DNA of 64,000 bases from Verrucomicrobiia bacterium (GCA_030432235.1 JAUIHT010000001.1:62001-126000); one strand, 5' to 3'. Shown: positions 1 through 9,758, numbered from the stretch's first letter. Notes: generated from the letters alone by a model not told the origin. Made by a program: numbers and translations.

Positions 1-2223
1 TTTGACGGTTGGCGTGGGCTGAGTTTCTTTGCTGGTGATTCAGTGCAGAGACCTTATCAGGTTTGGAATACTTCCGAGGAAGCCCTCTCGGGCGTCTTTA
101 GATTCACTGTCCGCGATGGGGCTGCTACCCTGTGGACGCATGAAGAAGCGCTGAGCCTGGAGCCGGGTGAGACGACTGATATCAGCATCCCGTTTCCCGC
201 CTTCGAGTCAAAGGGCGAGAAACGTAAGCTGCAGGGAGCCGCGCAGATTGTTTCAGGCGAGGGCGATTCGGTGTTTGATGCGGACTACCCGCTGGCGGTC
301 TTTGTGCGCGACCCACAGGTTTCTCACACCGGGAAAGTGGCGATACTGGGGGCTTCCCCGTCCCTGGAGGAGCAGATACGCCGCTTGGGTGTTCAGGCGG
401 AAGCACTCCCCCCTGACAGTAGCGCGGCAGCGCTGTCCGGATATCCGCTGGTGGTGCTGGGAGATAGCCTGAGCACCGCTTGGCTGGAATCCAATCAAGG
501 GATATTGGCCGAGTACGTTGATGCAGGTGGACGCGTTCTGTCGCTGTTTCCGACGTCAGGCGGTTACCAATGGTTGCCGCTGGAGGTGGGCACTTTGGAA
601 GGGCCTGCGACCCTTAGCTTTCGTCGGGCGGATGACAGTCCGGTTTTTGAAAACCTGGATGACGCGGACCTGCAGATGTGGGCGCCTGGCAACGTGATCG
701 CGTCGTCTATGCTGTTGATGCCTGAAAGTGGAAATTTCGAAATACTCGCGGAAACCGGCTCGCGCTCAGGCCTCAATTTAACGCCGCTCCTGGCGCTTTA
801 TTACGGGAAAGGCAGCTTTATCCTGAGCACTTACGAGATAGTGCCGTTGCTCTCACAGGAGCCGGCGGTGGCACTTCTGCTGCGTAACCTAATCGATTGG
901 TCCTTGGGACTGCCCGAACATGCCTACGCTCCGGCCGTGGTCGTGGGGGGCGAGGAAAGTACTTTTCAGCAATGCCTCAAGTCCATGCGGCTCGATGCAT
1001 CGGTCGTCGGTTCCCTGACAAACACCAATGATGTTCCACAAGCGGGGCTTATCCTGGCCCGGGGTGACAAGTTGAGCGAACGCATACCAGCCACCGTAGC
1101 GCGTGAGTTACTCGCATCCGGAAGCACACTGCTGGTGCATCACGTGACGGAAAACGACGCAGCCTGGCTGCAAAAGGTCGTTGGGCAGGCGCCGGTGTTT
1201 TCCCTGCGCGGCGGAGAAACGGATGTCGCCCCCGGGATCCTGCCGGACGGTTTGCTGGCCAATGCGAGCCTGGCTGACCTGACTTGGGGAGACCGCCCGG
1301 TAAAGCATCCCACTCCTACGAGTGCCGAACTCGTAACCTGGCAAGGCCCCGTCAACGCGCAGCAATCACTGGTCGTCGCGGGTATGTTGCAGACCATACC
1401 TGTCGGTGATGGAAAACTGGTCATCGACCAGATACTATGGGACCTTGAAGATCGGCCTCCGCGCATGGTGTCCATCCTCTTGACCGCTCTGTCCGCGAAA
1501 CTGGCAACGATTCCGAAGGTCTTTCCCGAAACCCGCTTTCGTCCTCTCGACCTGGGATCTTATTGCAACATCAACGTGGGGCGCTTCAGCAACAACTGGA
1601 TCGTCTATCAGGACAGTGGCAAGCTGCCTGAAAATGATCAGGTGCAGGAAACCGAGGCGTCGGCATTTAATCAAGGTGAGTCGATTACGACTGTGGGTGA
1701 CGTGCCGTTTGTCATGCTCGACCCGCGCAAGAACAATAACCAGAACGCTATCATTATCAGGCAGCCTGATAACGATGTTTATTCGGGTTTTGCCGATGGT
1801 GTTGATGGCACGCCTGAAGGCGCTTACGATATAGAGGTTCCACCCTCTGACCGCTTGGTGGAGCGCATCTACTTCTTTCACGCCTACTTGGAGAATTGGC
1901 GTTTAAAAGAAAAGCAGAACAATATCGTAGGCAGTTACCGCATCAATTACATGGATGGAACGAGTGAGATCCTTCCCCTGCAGATTCGATACAACATCGA
2001 CAAATTCAAAAAGAAGGCCCTTAGCGATCTGCCAGCAGCCAAAGTAGTGGCGAACTATCCCGCCGCCAACAACTCCGTAGTCTCCATCTACCGGACGGAG
2101 TGGATAAACCCTTCCCCGACGAAGAAGATTCGGAGCATCGATTTCCTGCCCGGCAATAACATGCGCCGTGTCCCCATCCTCTTCGGCATTACCCTGGTGA
2201 CCGGGGACGCGCAGTATATCTAG
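1..2223 (+). CDS. Secreted glycoside-hydrolase-like protein, 5' partial
   Basis: The frame is open from the first base with no stop, so the GTG at 43 is not a credible start and the gene begins upstream of the window. The first visible ~70 residues look like an immunoglobulin-type sandwich as in family 2 glycosidases. Residues about 100-300 resemble a degenerate class I amidotransferase-like domain (VVLGDS, then GGRVLSLFP), of the kind fused to bacterial beta-galactosidases. From about residue 500 a probable galactose-binding-like beta sandwich follows (PLDLGSYCNINVGRF) and runs to the end. No catalytic residues can be pointed out in the visible part. The next gene starts 13 bp downstream, so they probably share a transcript. 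The role in polysaccharide use is inferred from domain style only. Confidence 0.5.
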   Translation, partial: FDGWRGLSFFAGDSVQRPYQVWNTSEEALSGVFRFTVRDGAATLWTHEEALSLEPGETTDISIPFPAFESKGEKRKLQGAAQIVSGEGDSVFDADYPLAVFVRDPQVSHTGKVAILGASPSLEEQIRRLGVQAEALPPDSSAAALSGYPLVVLGDSLSTAWLESNQGILAEYVDAGGRVLSLFPTSGGYQWLPLEVGTLEGPATLSFRRADDSPVFENLDDADLQMWAPGNVIASSMLLMPESGNFEILAETGSRSGLNLTPLLALYYGKGSFILSTYEIVPLLSQEPAVALLLRNLIDWSLGLPEHAYAPAVVVGGEESTFQQCLKSMRLDASVVGSLTNTNDVPQAGLILARGDKLSERIPATVARELLASGSTLLVHHVTENDAAWLQKVVGQAPVFSLRGGETDVAPGILPDGLLANASLADLTWGDRPVKHPTPTSAELVTWQGPVNAQQSLVVAGMLQTIPVGDGKLVIDQILWDLEDRPPRMVSILLTALSAKLATIPKVFPETRFRPLDLGSYCNINVGRFSNNWIVYQDSGKLPENDQVQETEASAFNQGESITTVGDVPFVMLDPRKNNNQNAIIIRQPDNDVYSGFADGVDGTPEGAYDIEVPPSDRLVERIYFFHAYLENWRLKEKQNNIVGSYRINYMDGTSEILPLQIRYNIDKFKKKALSDLPAAKVVANYPAANNSVVSIYRTEWINPSPTKKIRSIDFLPGNNMRRVPILFGITLVTGDAQYI

Positions 2224-2236
2224 CAGCATTCTCGTT

Positions 2237-2905
2237 ATGACTATTTTTCGCCAACGTACATCTGCTCACGGATTCAGCCTCATCGAATTATTGACGGTAA
2301 TCGCGGTTATTGCCGTACTGGCGGCCATTCTCCTGCCGATGGTTTATCGGGCTCAGGCTTGGTCAGAGCAGAGCAAATGCATGTCCGGGCTGCGGCAGAT
2401 GCAATTGGCGAATATGCAATATGCCACCGACCATGATGGCAGGTTTGTACCCGTATTTACCAAAAGAAACAAACCAAGCAAAAGTGGAAGTGATAAGTTG
2501 TTTTGGCATAACAATCGCGATTTCGTGACTTTGCTGGGATGCCCAGAAGATAAAGCCGCATCCGTGCCACTTGATTTGCGCTGTCCCGTCGAAGGGGTAC
2601 AGCAAACTGGTTGGGGTTTCAACTCAACGGGATTGGATGAGCCCGAGAATGCCGGTGAAAAACGCGATATTGCCCAGCATGAATTGCTGCATCCCAGTGA
2701 AAGCATGGCCATAATAGACGCACTGGACTTCCACGTCTTCCGCTCCAAGGCCGATGCGTATTATGGAGTGGAAACTAAAATATCGAATGCCACGGCCTAT
2801 CGCCACAATGGAAAGGCCTGTCTGGTATACTGGGACGGACACACCGGAGTCCTGACTCGGGAAGAAGTGTTGGGTAACGATGAACTCTGGCAGCAAAAAG
2901 AGTAA
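2237..2905 (+). CDS. Prepilin-like protein with N-terminal methylation motif
   Basis: 222 residues. The N-terminus carries a type IV pilin/pseudopilin signal, GFSLIELL, followed by an unbroken hydrophobic helix (TVIAVIAVLAAILLPM). The leader would be cut after Gly by a prepilin peptidase, leaving a methylated Phe. The C-terminus has the short ending VYWDGHTGVLT, typical of the large family of verrucomicrobial, lentisphaeral and planctomycetal pseudopilin-like proteins. The exact function of these is unknown; they are often placed beside secreted carbohydrate-active enzymes, as here. The start is ATG, 13 bp after the stop of the preceding gene. Confidence 0.85.
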   Translation: MTIFRQRTSAHGFSLIELLTVIAVIAVLAAILLPMVYRAQAWSEQSKCMSGLRQMQLANMQYATDHDGRFVPVFTKRNKPSKSGSDKLFWHNNRDFVTLLGCPEDKAASVPLDLRCPVEGVQQTGWGFNSTGLDEPENAGEKRDIAQHELLHPSESMAIIDALDFHVFRSKADAYYGVETKISNATAYRHNGKACLVYWDGHTGVLTREEVLGNDELWQQKE

Positions 2906-2928
2906 GTGAATCGCTCCATTTACAATAA

Positions 2929-2958
2929 TTGGAAGAGGCGGAGAGAGTCGAACCGATC
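2929..2958 (-). repeat. tRNA/tmRNA 3'-end-like remnant, possible att site
   Basis: Read on the minus strand, this stretch has a T-loop-like GGTTCGACTC and ends in CTTCCA followed by AATTAT. About 20 of 25 positions match the 3' end of ssrA at 35817-35846. The rest of a tRNA cannot be folded here: the 5' T-stem and anticodon arm are missing. It may be an older attachment-site remnant from ssrA or from a tRNA-Ser-like gene. Chance similarity to the general tRNA 3'-end consensus is not excluded. Confidence 0.3.
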
Positions 2959-3043
2959 TTCGACTATCATCTATTTTCACCTAATTAAGCCTCCAGGCTA
3001 GCTTTGTATGCGGACGCAATAAGCAAACCTCGACTCTACGTTT

Positions 3044-3757
3044 CTAGGAGGCCTTTTCTTTCTTGCGCAGCTTACGGAGACCGACGGCGCCAAGCGCCAG
3101 CAGGGCGAGTCCGGTGACTGTTTCAGCCGGCTCGGGAACGGTTTGGGTTGTTCCGGCAAGAATACCGCTCGAGTTCGTATACTTCGATTCATCAATAACA
3201 ATGCGGAATATATAAGGATACCATTCCACGTGGGCCCAACCGTAGAAATAGGTGCCGCCTCCCTTGTCTAATCGAAAGCCAATGTAGCCGCTTTGAATAC
3301 CACCGTCAAAGTTACTGTTGGTATTGAATGCGATATTCAAAGCTCCTATCGCCGCAGAATTTTTCGCAAAGCTCGTTTGGCTACTCAAATCGAAAGTGGA
3401 GGTCACCGACCTGCCGACAGTGCTGTAGCGAGTATAAATGTTTTTTCGAAAAACCAGTCCGGCATTTTCGGAAATCACCTGTGATTGTGCAAAAAGCTTA
3501 AAATGGAGTCCGCCAGTCGCGATAGAAATGTCTCCGCCAAAATTGATCGTCGCGCTGGCATGTATGAATTGACCGTAATGGCTTACATCGGCGACCTCTC
3601 CAATTTTCAGGGATGACGTAATGCCGTCTACGGTCCATTGCGCGGCGGTGGCATCGGTACTGTAGGCGGTTGCGGTTCCTCCTGTGTTCACTATTCCATG
3701 GGCGCTGGTGCAGGCAATGAGAGAAGAAATGGAAGAAACGACATCTTTTGCTTTCAT
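3044..3757 (-). CDS. PEP-CTERM-type secreted protein
   Basis: 237 residues of unknown function. The C-terminus has a sorting signal: VPEPAETVTGLALLALGAVG then a basic tail RKLRKKEKAS, i.e. Pro-Glu-Pro, a hydrophobic span and positive residues. Such tails are recognised by exosortases that move proteins to the cell surface or matrix. The N-terminus (MKAKDVVSSISSLIACTSAHG) is a weak but plausible signal peptide. The body is rich in Gly, Ser and Thr with beta-strand-like alternation and no recognised catalytic motif. No exosortase gene lies in this window. It is transcribed away from the adhesin operon starting at 4357. Confidence 0.75.
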   Translation of the reverse strand: MKAKDVVSSISSLIACTSAHGIVNTGGTATAYSTDATAAQWTVDGITSSLKIGEVADVSHYGQFIHASATINFGGDISIATGGLHFKLFAQSQVISENAGLVFRKNIYTRYSTVGRSVTSTFDLSSQTSFAKNSAAIGALNIAFNTNSNFDGGIQSGYIGFRLDKGGGTYFYGWAHVEWYPYIFRIVIDESKYTNSSGILAGTTQTVPEPAETVTGLALLALGAVGLRKLRKKEKAS

Positions 3758-4356
3758 GCATCTTATATATTAAATAGGGGCCGATAAATCAATAATTAAT
3801 GCCTTTATTTTGCTTATCTATAGTTATGGCCATGGTCATAATATTTTAATATAAAAAAGTTATTTTATACGTAATCTGATTGGGCATTAGATGATTCGTG
3901 TCCTCGCTTGGAAGTGATTTTATGGTGTATTAGGTTTTTAACATGACTTACTGCGTAGTCTTTCTATCGGGGCCAAAAGGCTCTGTTTGGAAATTGTAAT
4001 ACGTTTTTATTAAGCAATAACGACGCCTATCATTTTTTATGAATGTGAAAGATTGCTCTGTTTCTGTTTGTACTTACGCGATGTTAACCAAGGCCTTTAA
4101 TAAGCATAACAATTGTATCGTAAAAAAATGTAAAGCTTTCATAATCGATTTTGTGTAGTTGCAGAAATTGTTTTTTTGAATCTATAATAGCATCAGAATT
4201 CCGGTTCTGCGTTCTTTCATATCAATTATTTAAAAAAGACTACGGCTTATTTGAAAAGCTGTTTAAGGTTCAAGTTTCCGCTTTAAAAAAAGACCATTCT
4301 ATACTGATTATTCAAGGGGTCGGGTTTTATTAGTAACAAAGTAATAAGGCCTATTT
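3758..4356. other. AT-rich intergenic region between divergent surface genes
   Basis: About 600 bp without a convincing gene. It is clearly more AT-rich than its surroundings. A TATAAT hexamer lies at 4183-4188 with TTGCAG 18 bp upstream (4159-4164), a possible weak promoter for the adhesin operon. An imperfect 16-bp palindrome around TGGCCATGG lies near 3826-3841, upstream of the minus-strand gene. The 60-codon frame at 4151-4333 has no ribosome site or recognisable content. Confidence 0.35.
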
Positions 4357-7300
4357 ATGAAACTACCATTAGTCCCTAGCCTCTTCCTACTACTGTATTC
4401 CCCATTGCTGCATGCGGCACTGCCAAGTACGCTTCCTTATCAGGGGCGTGTTTCTGAAGATGGTTCCCTACCAACGGGTACGCGCTATTTTAAGTTCGCC
4501 ATCACCGATGGAGTCTCGACGCTGTACTGGGATAGCGATCAGGATGTTGGCTTGGGTACGCCGGGCATGGAAGTAACCGTGACTAATGGCCTATTCTCGG
4601 TCGTCCTGGGCAATAACGATACGGGTAACCCCACCATCCCGAGTGGCGTCTGGGATAATGACGCCCTCTATTTGCGCATCTGGTACAGTGAGGACAGTAC
4701 TGATGGCACGGATGGAACCTTCGATTTAATTACCGGTACAGACATACCTATCCTGCCCAGTGCTCATGCGCACCGTGCGACCATCGCTGACACGGCAACC
4801 ACTGCCACCACCGCAACCACTGCCACCACCGCGACGACGGCCTCTGGCCTCACTGGCAGCGACATTGATGGCAGCGGGCTTATAAACCTCAGTGGAGCCG
4901 CGCTCAGCTCGGGCACCGTGCCTTCCGCCGCGCTGGCCGATGCGGCGGTGACGAATGCCAAGCTTGCCGATGCTGCCGTGCAGGAAAATAACGTTGATTT
5001 CGACACCGTGATTTCGGGGACGGGCTTCCCGCTTTTCGAAGATATTGCGGCATCGGTCGCTTTGACAACGGAGCAGCCTTTGGCTTCTGTGGCGGTGTCA
5101 GGCCAGGAAAACACCCAGACCGTCAGCTATGAATTTCCGCTCCCCGGTAGCCTTCTCTTGACCTTGGATGGCAGCGGATTTCCGGTCTCCGTTTATACGC
5201 CATCGGACGCAGTCGGCGGTGTGTCGACTGCGACTATCGACGGCAAGGCCGCCGTCGCCCTCTACGACGATGGTAATATAAAGCTGCTCATTGCTGATTC
5301 CGCGACCTTGACTGCGGCAACCACCTGGAGCACCTACACGCTGGCAACAGGAGTTACCGGTAGTAATGCTGCTTTCAATGAAGCCACGGCCTATAATCAA
5401 ATTGATCTAGAGGAAATAGATGGTCGTCCAGCTGTCGCCTACTTTAACACGGATACTCGGCTACTACATATGGTTATCGCGGATAGTGCTCCAGTCAGTG
5501 GCAGTACGACCTGGACGGATGTTGCCGTGCCTGTTGGGCTTCTTGCTCTAACTGATTTCGACCTTGCTGAAGTCAATGGGAGGGCAGCGATTGCATATAA
5601 CTCTCCTGATTCGGAAATTAGCTACGTGATTGCCGATGATAACAACTATGCCGCAAGTAATGACGGCTGGACTGGTTTCACGTTTCAGACTAATAATGCC
5701 CAACCATTTGTGGATTTTGCCGTTATCAACGGACAGGTTGTCTTAGTGTACTTAAATGCAGCGGGCAACGGTATTGTCCTTAGCTGGGCTGAGGAAACAG
5801 CAACTGAATTGATAACTGACTGGAATAACGAGGGCTTTGGCTCATCCTTTACCGCAGGTTCAGTCACGGGCCTGAGCGTTGGGGAGGCTGGGGGCACGCC
5901 CATCATTGCTTTAAGCACCAACAACTCCATTACCTATTACGAAACGGACGACCCCACGATCTCCCTCGCGAGTTCGTTTACTGACCGAACAGTTGATGGC
6001 CTGGCATATACTCAGTTGTCGAAACCCATCCTGGTTGAATTCTCCGGCCTCCCGGGGATCGCCTATCAAGATACCACATTCACTTCCGTCGGCCTGTCCA
6101 CGGATTATGCCATTGCCGGCGAGTCGGACGGGCAGAGCTTTTCTGTAATCTCCAATTCAGCCGCTGCCTTGGGCGATGTGGACGTCATCAACGGCAAGCC
6201 GGTTATTTCTTACGTCGATGCGGGCGGTGACGTGATACTCCTGCAAGGCGAGTTCGTCGACTGGCAAGGGAAAGCCGGTATGCTGACGGGATTCTCCTTT
6301 ACCTCAACCGGCGTCAACCTGAACTACCTGGGCGGCGGTAGTAATACTCTCAGTCTCGGAAATATTGCTATCAATGGAGGCAACATCACCGATAGTAGCC
6401 TGACGGGAGCCGATATCGGTGACGGCACCCTGACCGGATCAGACCTTGCGACTGGCACGATCGCTACCGCCTACCTGGCCGACAATGCGGTAACCAATGC
6501 GAAAATGGCCGATAATGCCATCGGCTCAGCGGAACTGATCGACGCCGCGGTCACCGCGACCAAACTGGCTGACAACGCGGTGACGAATGCGAAAATGGCC
6601 GACGAGGCCGTTACCACGGCCAAGATTGCGGATGACACCGTGACTCTGGCCAAGCTTAGCTTTGGGGGTGATGGGTTTGCCGTAGGTGGCACCTACAATG
6701 GGTCAGCCAACGGTAGTAAGAATCCTGACCCGGACTCCGGCGGAGCTGGCGCTCGCATGTTCTGGTACCCCGAAAAAGCCGCTTTTCGTGCAGGTGCTAC
6801 TGGAGCTGGTAATGAGTGGACGGAGGCTTCGATTGGGCACTATAGCATTGCCTTGGGTAGAGACACGAAGGCATCCGGCAGCCACAGTACGGCCATTGGT
6901 TATGGAACGAATGCAACGGGTTTTGAATCGTTTGCCGCTGGCTATCAAAGTACTGCGTCGGCTAGCCGCGCTGTTGCCATGGGCCATCAAAACATTGCTT
7001 CGCAGGATGACTCCGCAGCCTTTGGTAAAAATACAACTGCCAGTAATTACGAGGCATTTGCCTGTGGGTTCAACACGACGGCATCTGGCTTTCGATCCTT
7101 TGCCAGCGGAAGGGATACCGAAGCCTCCGCAGAAGACGCCTTTGCGGGTGGCAATGGCACGACGGCCTCCGGCTTTCGCTCCTTCGCCATCGGTGAGGGC
7201 AGCGTAGCCTCGGGGATAAACGCCTTTGCAGGTGGCAAAGGCACCATCGCTTCGGTGGACGATAGCTTTATCATCGGGAGATATAATGAAGAAACGTCAG

Positions 7301-7902
7301 CCTATTTTATATTAGGAAATGGAACAAGTGATGTCTCACGGAGTAATGCCATGACGTGTGATGCTTCAGGCAATCTCTACATCGCGGGTAATGCCTTTAA
7401 GCCGAGTGGTGGCTCCTGGATCGCCACTTCGGACCGACGACTGAAGGATGATATCCGTCACTATGAACGAGGCTTGTCGGAGGTTTTAGCAATCAAGCCA
7501 ATCCGATTCCATTACAATGAACTCAGCGGTATGGACACGGAGAATGAGTATGTCGGTGTCATCGCTCAGGAGCTGCAGAAAGTCGTGCCCGAGATGGTCG
7601 ACGAATTCAGTCTGAATAGCGAAACCTACCTTCAGGTCGACCCTTCCGATTTTACCTACATTCTAATCAACGCGGTCAAAGAGCAGCAGGTGCAGATTGA
7701 CGCCTTGGAAAAGCAAGTAGTCGGCCAGCAAGCGGTGATCGGTGCGATGCAGGATCAGCTTGCCGCACTGCAAGCCCAAGTCTCGGGCCTCGTCGCTCAG
7801 CGCGAAGACCTGAACGCAGCTCCGACCCCAATGGTCGAGACCGCTTCAATCTCTGCTGAAGAGCAGGGGAGCGTTCTCGAGTTACAGACTGCGACTCGTT
7901 AG
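4357..7902 (+). CDS. Large surface adhesin with YadA-like head repeats and S74 domain
   Basis: 1181 residues. Signal peptide MKLPLVPSLFLLLYSPLLHA, then a conserved start of the mature protein (LPYQGRVSEDG). A Thr/Ala run at about 147-163 is encoded by an 18-bp tandem repeat. Two blocks of repeated AVTNAKLAD-type units lie near residues 190-205 and 700-770. Between them are propeller-like repeats with VDVINGKPVISY-type motifs. Residues about 828-978 hold roughly 14-residue YadA-head-like repeats (AIGYGTNATG, AAGYQSTAS). From about 1026 comes a peptidase S74/intramolecular chaperone domain, SDRRLKDDI, with the Ser...Lys pair used for self-cleavage in that family, then a C-terminal coiled coil (about 1110-1160). 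It probably forms a trimeric fibre. The signals for outer membrane anchoring are not visible. It is first in an operon with the next two genes. Confidence 0.8.
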   Translation: MKLPLVPSLFLLLYSPLLHAALPSTLPYQGRVSEDGSLPTGTRYFKFAITDGVSTLYWDSDQDVGLGTPGMEVTVTNGLFSVVLGNNDTGNPTIPSGVWDNDALYLRIWYSEDSTDGTDGTFDLITGTDIPILPSAHAHRATIADTATTATTATTATTATTASGLTGSDIDGSGLINLSGAALSSGTVPSAALADAAVTNAKLADAAVQENNVDFDTVISGTGFPLFEDIAASVALTTEQPLASVAVSGQENTQTVSYEFPLPGSLLLTLDGSGFPVSVYTPSDAVGGVSTATIDGKAAVALYDDGNIKLLIADSATLTAATTWSTYTLATGVTGSNAAFNEATAYNQIDLEEIDGRPAVAYFNTDTRLLHMVIADSAPVSGSTTWTDVAVPVGLLALTDFDLAEVNGRAAIAYNSPDSEISYVIADDNNYAASNDGWTGFTFQTNNAQPFVDFAVINGQVVLVYLNAAGNGIVLSWAEETATELITDWNNEGFGSSFTAGSVTGLSVGEAGGTPIIALSTNNSITYYETDDPTISLASSFTDRTVDGLAYTQLSKPILVEFSGLPGIAYQDTTFTSVGLSTDYAIAGESDGQSFSVISNSAAALGDVDVINGKPVISYVDAGGDVILLQGEFVDWQGKAGMLTGFSFTSTGVNLNYLGGGSNTLSLGNIAINGGNITDSSLTGADIGDGTLTGSDLATGTIATAYLADNAVTNAKMADNAIGSAELIDAAVTATKLADNAVTNAKMADEAVTTAKIADDTVTLAKLSFGGDGFAVGGTYNGSANGSKNPDPDSGGAGARMFWYPEKAAFRAGATGAGNEWTEASIGHYSIALGRDTKASGSHSTAIGYGTNATGFESFAAGYQSTASASRAVAMGHQNIASQDDSAAFGKNTTASNYEAFACGFNTTASGFRSFASGRDTEASAEDAFAGGNGTTASGFRSFAIGEGSVASGINAFAGGKGTIASVDDSFIIGRYNEETSAYFILGNGTSDVSRSNAMTCDASGNLYIAGNAFKPSGGSWIATSDRRLKDDIRHYERGLSEVLAIKPIRFHYNELSGMDTENEYVGVIAQELQKVVPEMVDEFSLNSETYLQVDPSDFTYILINAVKEQQVQIDALEKQVVGQQAVIGAMQDQLAALQAQVSGLVAQREDLNAAPTPMVETASISAEEQGSVLELQTATR
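4795..4830 (+). repeat. 18-bp tandem repeat, two copies, inside the adhesin gene
   Basis: The unit GCAACCACTGCCACCACC occurs twice in direct succession (4795-4812 and 4813-4830), with partial degenerate flanks. It encodes alternating Ala-Thr-Thr. Being a multiple of three, copy-number change by slippage would keep the frame and alter the length of a probable linker after the first domain. Confidence 0.8.
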
Positions 7903-7959
7903 TCTTCAACCCCAACGAAGTCCTATGTTTTTCCACTTATTCAGACCTATGGGAGCGTC

Positions 7960-8808
7960 ATGAAGACCTGCTATACTTTTATCATGCCAGCGACACTGCT
8001 GCTCCTCAGCCAAGCCTACGGGTTTAACTATGCGCTAACCATGGCGGAGGAGACATTTACGGCAGGCGATCCTATTCCTCTCGATACTCGATTAGCTGTT
8101 GTGCGTAACGGCCCCAGCGCCATTCTTCACGGCAGCTCTGAAATACTGGCCGCTGACGCTCTCGAGAATCCCTTCAATACCCAATCCTTGGAGCTGTTGC
8201 CCACGCAGTCTGGCAGTTTCTACATCGCACAACAGGAATTTGAGTTACAGCAGCCTAACACGGATAGCCTTTCCATCGGTATGAGCCTATACCTGGACAA
8301 TTTCCAAACCGGCTCGGGTGGCGCCTTTATTCCGGATGAACAGAGCGACTATTTCTCAATCCTCTTCGACACGCCCGGGGTCGAGCGAATTGATTTTACT
8401 TCAAGCGGCTCGGCTACGAGTGGACGAGTGCTCGTACACGGCGGTACGGAGGAGATCGGAACCTTTGACTATGGTACGATTATGCAAATCCTCGTGGATG
8501 TTGATGTCCTCAACAATACCTGGGCGATTAGCATCTCGCAAAATAGCACCACCGTTGCAGAGCTTTCGAATAGCGCTACTTTTTACGAGGAATTTGGTCA
8601 AAATACCTATAGCGGTCAGATCGAGTCGGTGCGCTTTGCCCTGGTCGATGGCACGGCTGATGGATCCAATTCACCACAGGCCATTTACGACGACGTATCG
8701 ATCGTACCGGAACCCGCTGAAGGCCTTTGGCTGTTCGCTATATTACCTGCCCTGGCAGTCGCATTGCGGCGTCGTTTTATTAGTAATAGGAAGGAGCTTC
8801 TGTTATGA
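7960..8808 (+). CDS. PEP-CTERM-type secreted protein
   Basis: 282 residues. Signal peptide MKTCYTFIMPATLLLLSQAYG. The C-terminus is IVPEPAEGLWLFAILPALAV followed by ALRRRF, a PEP-CTERM-like sorting signal. The central part reads as a beta-sandwich (DFTSSGSATSGRVLVHGG, then a stretch ending YDDVSIVPEP) much like concanavalin-type or LamG-like domains in other PEP-CTERM proteins, with no enzyme motif. It follows the adhesin by 57 bp and overlaps the start of the next gene in an ATGA junction, so the three genes are probably co-transcribed. Confidence 0.7.
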   Translation: MKTCYTFIMPATLLLLSQAYGFNYALTMAEETFTAGDPIPLDTRLAVVRNGPSAILHGSSEILAADALENPFNTQSLELLPTQSGSFYIAQQEFELQQPNTDSLSIGMSLYLDNFQTGSGGAFIPDEQSDYFSILFDTPGVERIDFTSSGSATSGRVLVHGGTEEIGTFDYGTIMQILVDVDVLNNTWAISISQNSTTVAELSNSATFYEEFGQNTYSGQIESVRFALVDGTADGSNSPQAIYDDVSIVPEPAEGLWLFAILPALAVALRRRFISNRKELLL

Positions 8809-9758
8809 AACCAAGAGTTTTTTTTCAACAAACTGTTTTATCGAGGTCCATCCTGCTGGGGCTTTTGGGGGAATGCTTAAGCTTGGCCAGCTTAGAGGCG
8901 GCTAAACTGGAAATCAGCTCATTTTCGAACGGCGGATATCTGGAGGCTTCCACGACACAGCTCGTTTGTGACCTCGAGCCGGTGACAGGTGTGTATCAAG
9001 AGGGAACCACTGTCATGCGCTCCGGCTCCTCTGGACAAGTCTATGACATCGATACTTTAGTGATACCGAGCGGATTTGAGGTGAATGACGACAGCTACGT
9101 GCAGATTGCTGCTACAGCGACGAACACCGATGGCACAGATTATTCTGTCACTGCTGACGCTACCTGGTCGAGCGCAAGCCCTGAAGTTAGCACGATAAAT
9201 AAAGGCATACTGACGCCCAGTGGCGTATTCGAAGACACCCCTGTAAGCGTACAGGCAGTCTATCGGGATTTAGTTGCCTTGGGTACCGTTACGATTCTCG
9301 ATGTCGACCTCGATAATTATATTACCTCCCCCTATAATTTTGCCGGTGACGGTATTCCGGATTCCTGGCAGTTGGCCTACTTCAAAGAAGGCAGCGGCTA
9401 TGCCTCGCCACAGGCGAGCCCTTCGCTTGATGGCAGGGTTAACTATTTCAAGTATGCCCTTGTCCTCAACCCCGTTCGCTACGAAAGCGGTTCTGTCATC
9501 CAGACTTCGAGTGTTACCGTGGATAATGAAGACTACCTCCTCATCATTTATACCAAGCCAGCTAATGTGCTAAGCTCGATAGCCTACCAAGCGAGTTTTG
9601 GTGATGATCCTACTGCTTCAACTAATTCGAGCAGCGGGGTATTGCATAATGAAGTAGACAACGGCGACGACGTGACCGTTCAATGGCGAGACACGGTACC
9701 TCTGAGCAGCCCGCGCTTTGCCGTTTTGGACGTCGCTTATACAGACCCTACGCGATAA
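8805..9758 (+). CDS. Secreted hypothetical protein with GDGIPDSWQ motif
   Basis: 317 residues. The N-terminus has a basic start and a hydrophobic stretch (SRSILLGLLGECLSLASLEA), a likely signal peptide. Residues about 90-160 look like a bacterial Ig-like domain (VTADATWSSASPEVSTINKG). Around residue 180 is GDGIPDSWQLAYF, a calcium-loop-like element common near the C-termini of verrucomicrobial extracellular proteins. The rest is beta-rich. The ATG overlaps the stop of the upstream gene by 4 bp, indicating translational coupling. Function unknown. Confidence 0.65.
   Translation: MKPRVFFQQTVLSRSILLGLLGECLSLASLEAAKLEISSFSNGGYLEASTTQLVCDLEPVTGVYQEGTTVMRSGSSGQVYDIDTLVIPSGFEVNDDSYVQIAATATNTDGTDYSVTADATWSSASPEVSTINKGILTPSGVFEDTPVSVQAVYRDLVALGTVTILDVDLDNYITSPYNFAGDGIPDSWQLAYFKEGSGYASPQASPSLDGRVNYFKYALVLNPVRYESGSVIQTSSVTVDNEDYLLIIYTKPANVLSSIAYQASFGDDPTASTNSSSGVLHNEVDNGDDVTVQWRDTVPLSSPRFAVLDVAYTDPTR

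Noticed and set aside
2929-2958. Complete tRNA gene
   Set aside because: Only a 3'-end-like segment is present; no D arm, anticodon arm or matching 5' acceptor strand can be found upstream on the minus strand.
4151-4333. 60-codon frame before the adhesin gene
   Set aside because: AT-rich, no ribosome site, unlike any protein I recognise, and lies in the probable 5' leader.
4789-4840. CRISPR-like repeat
   Set aside because: An 18-bp coding tandem repeat (Ala/Thr) inside the adhesin gene; no spacers. No CRISPR array or cas gene is seen anywhere in the window.
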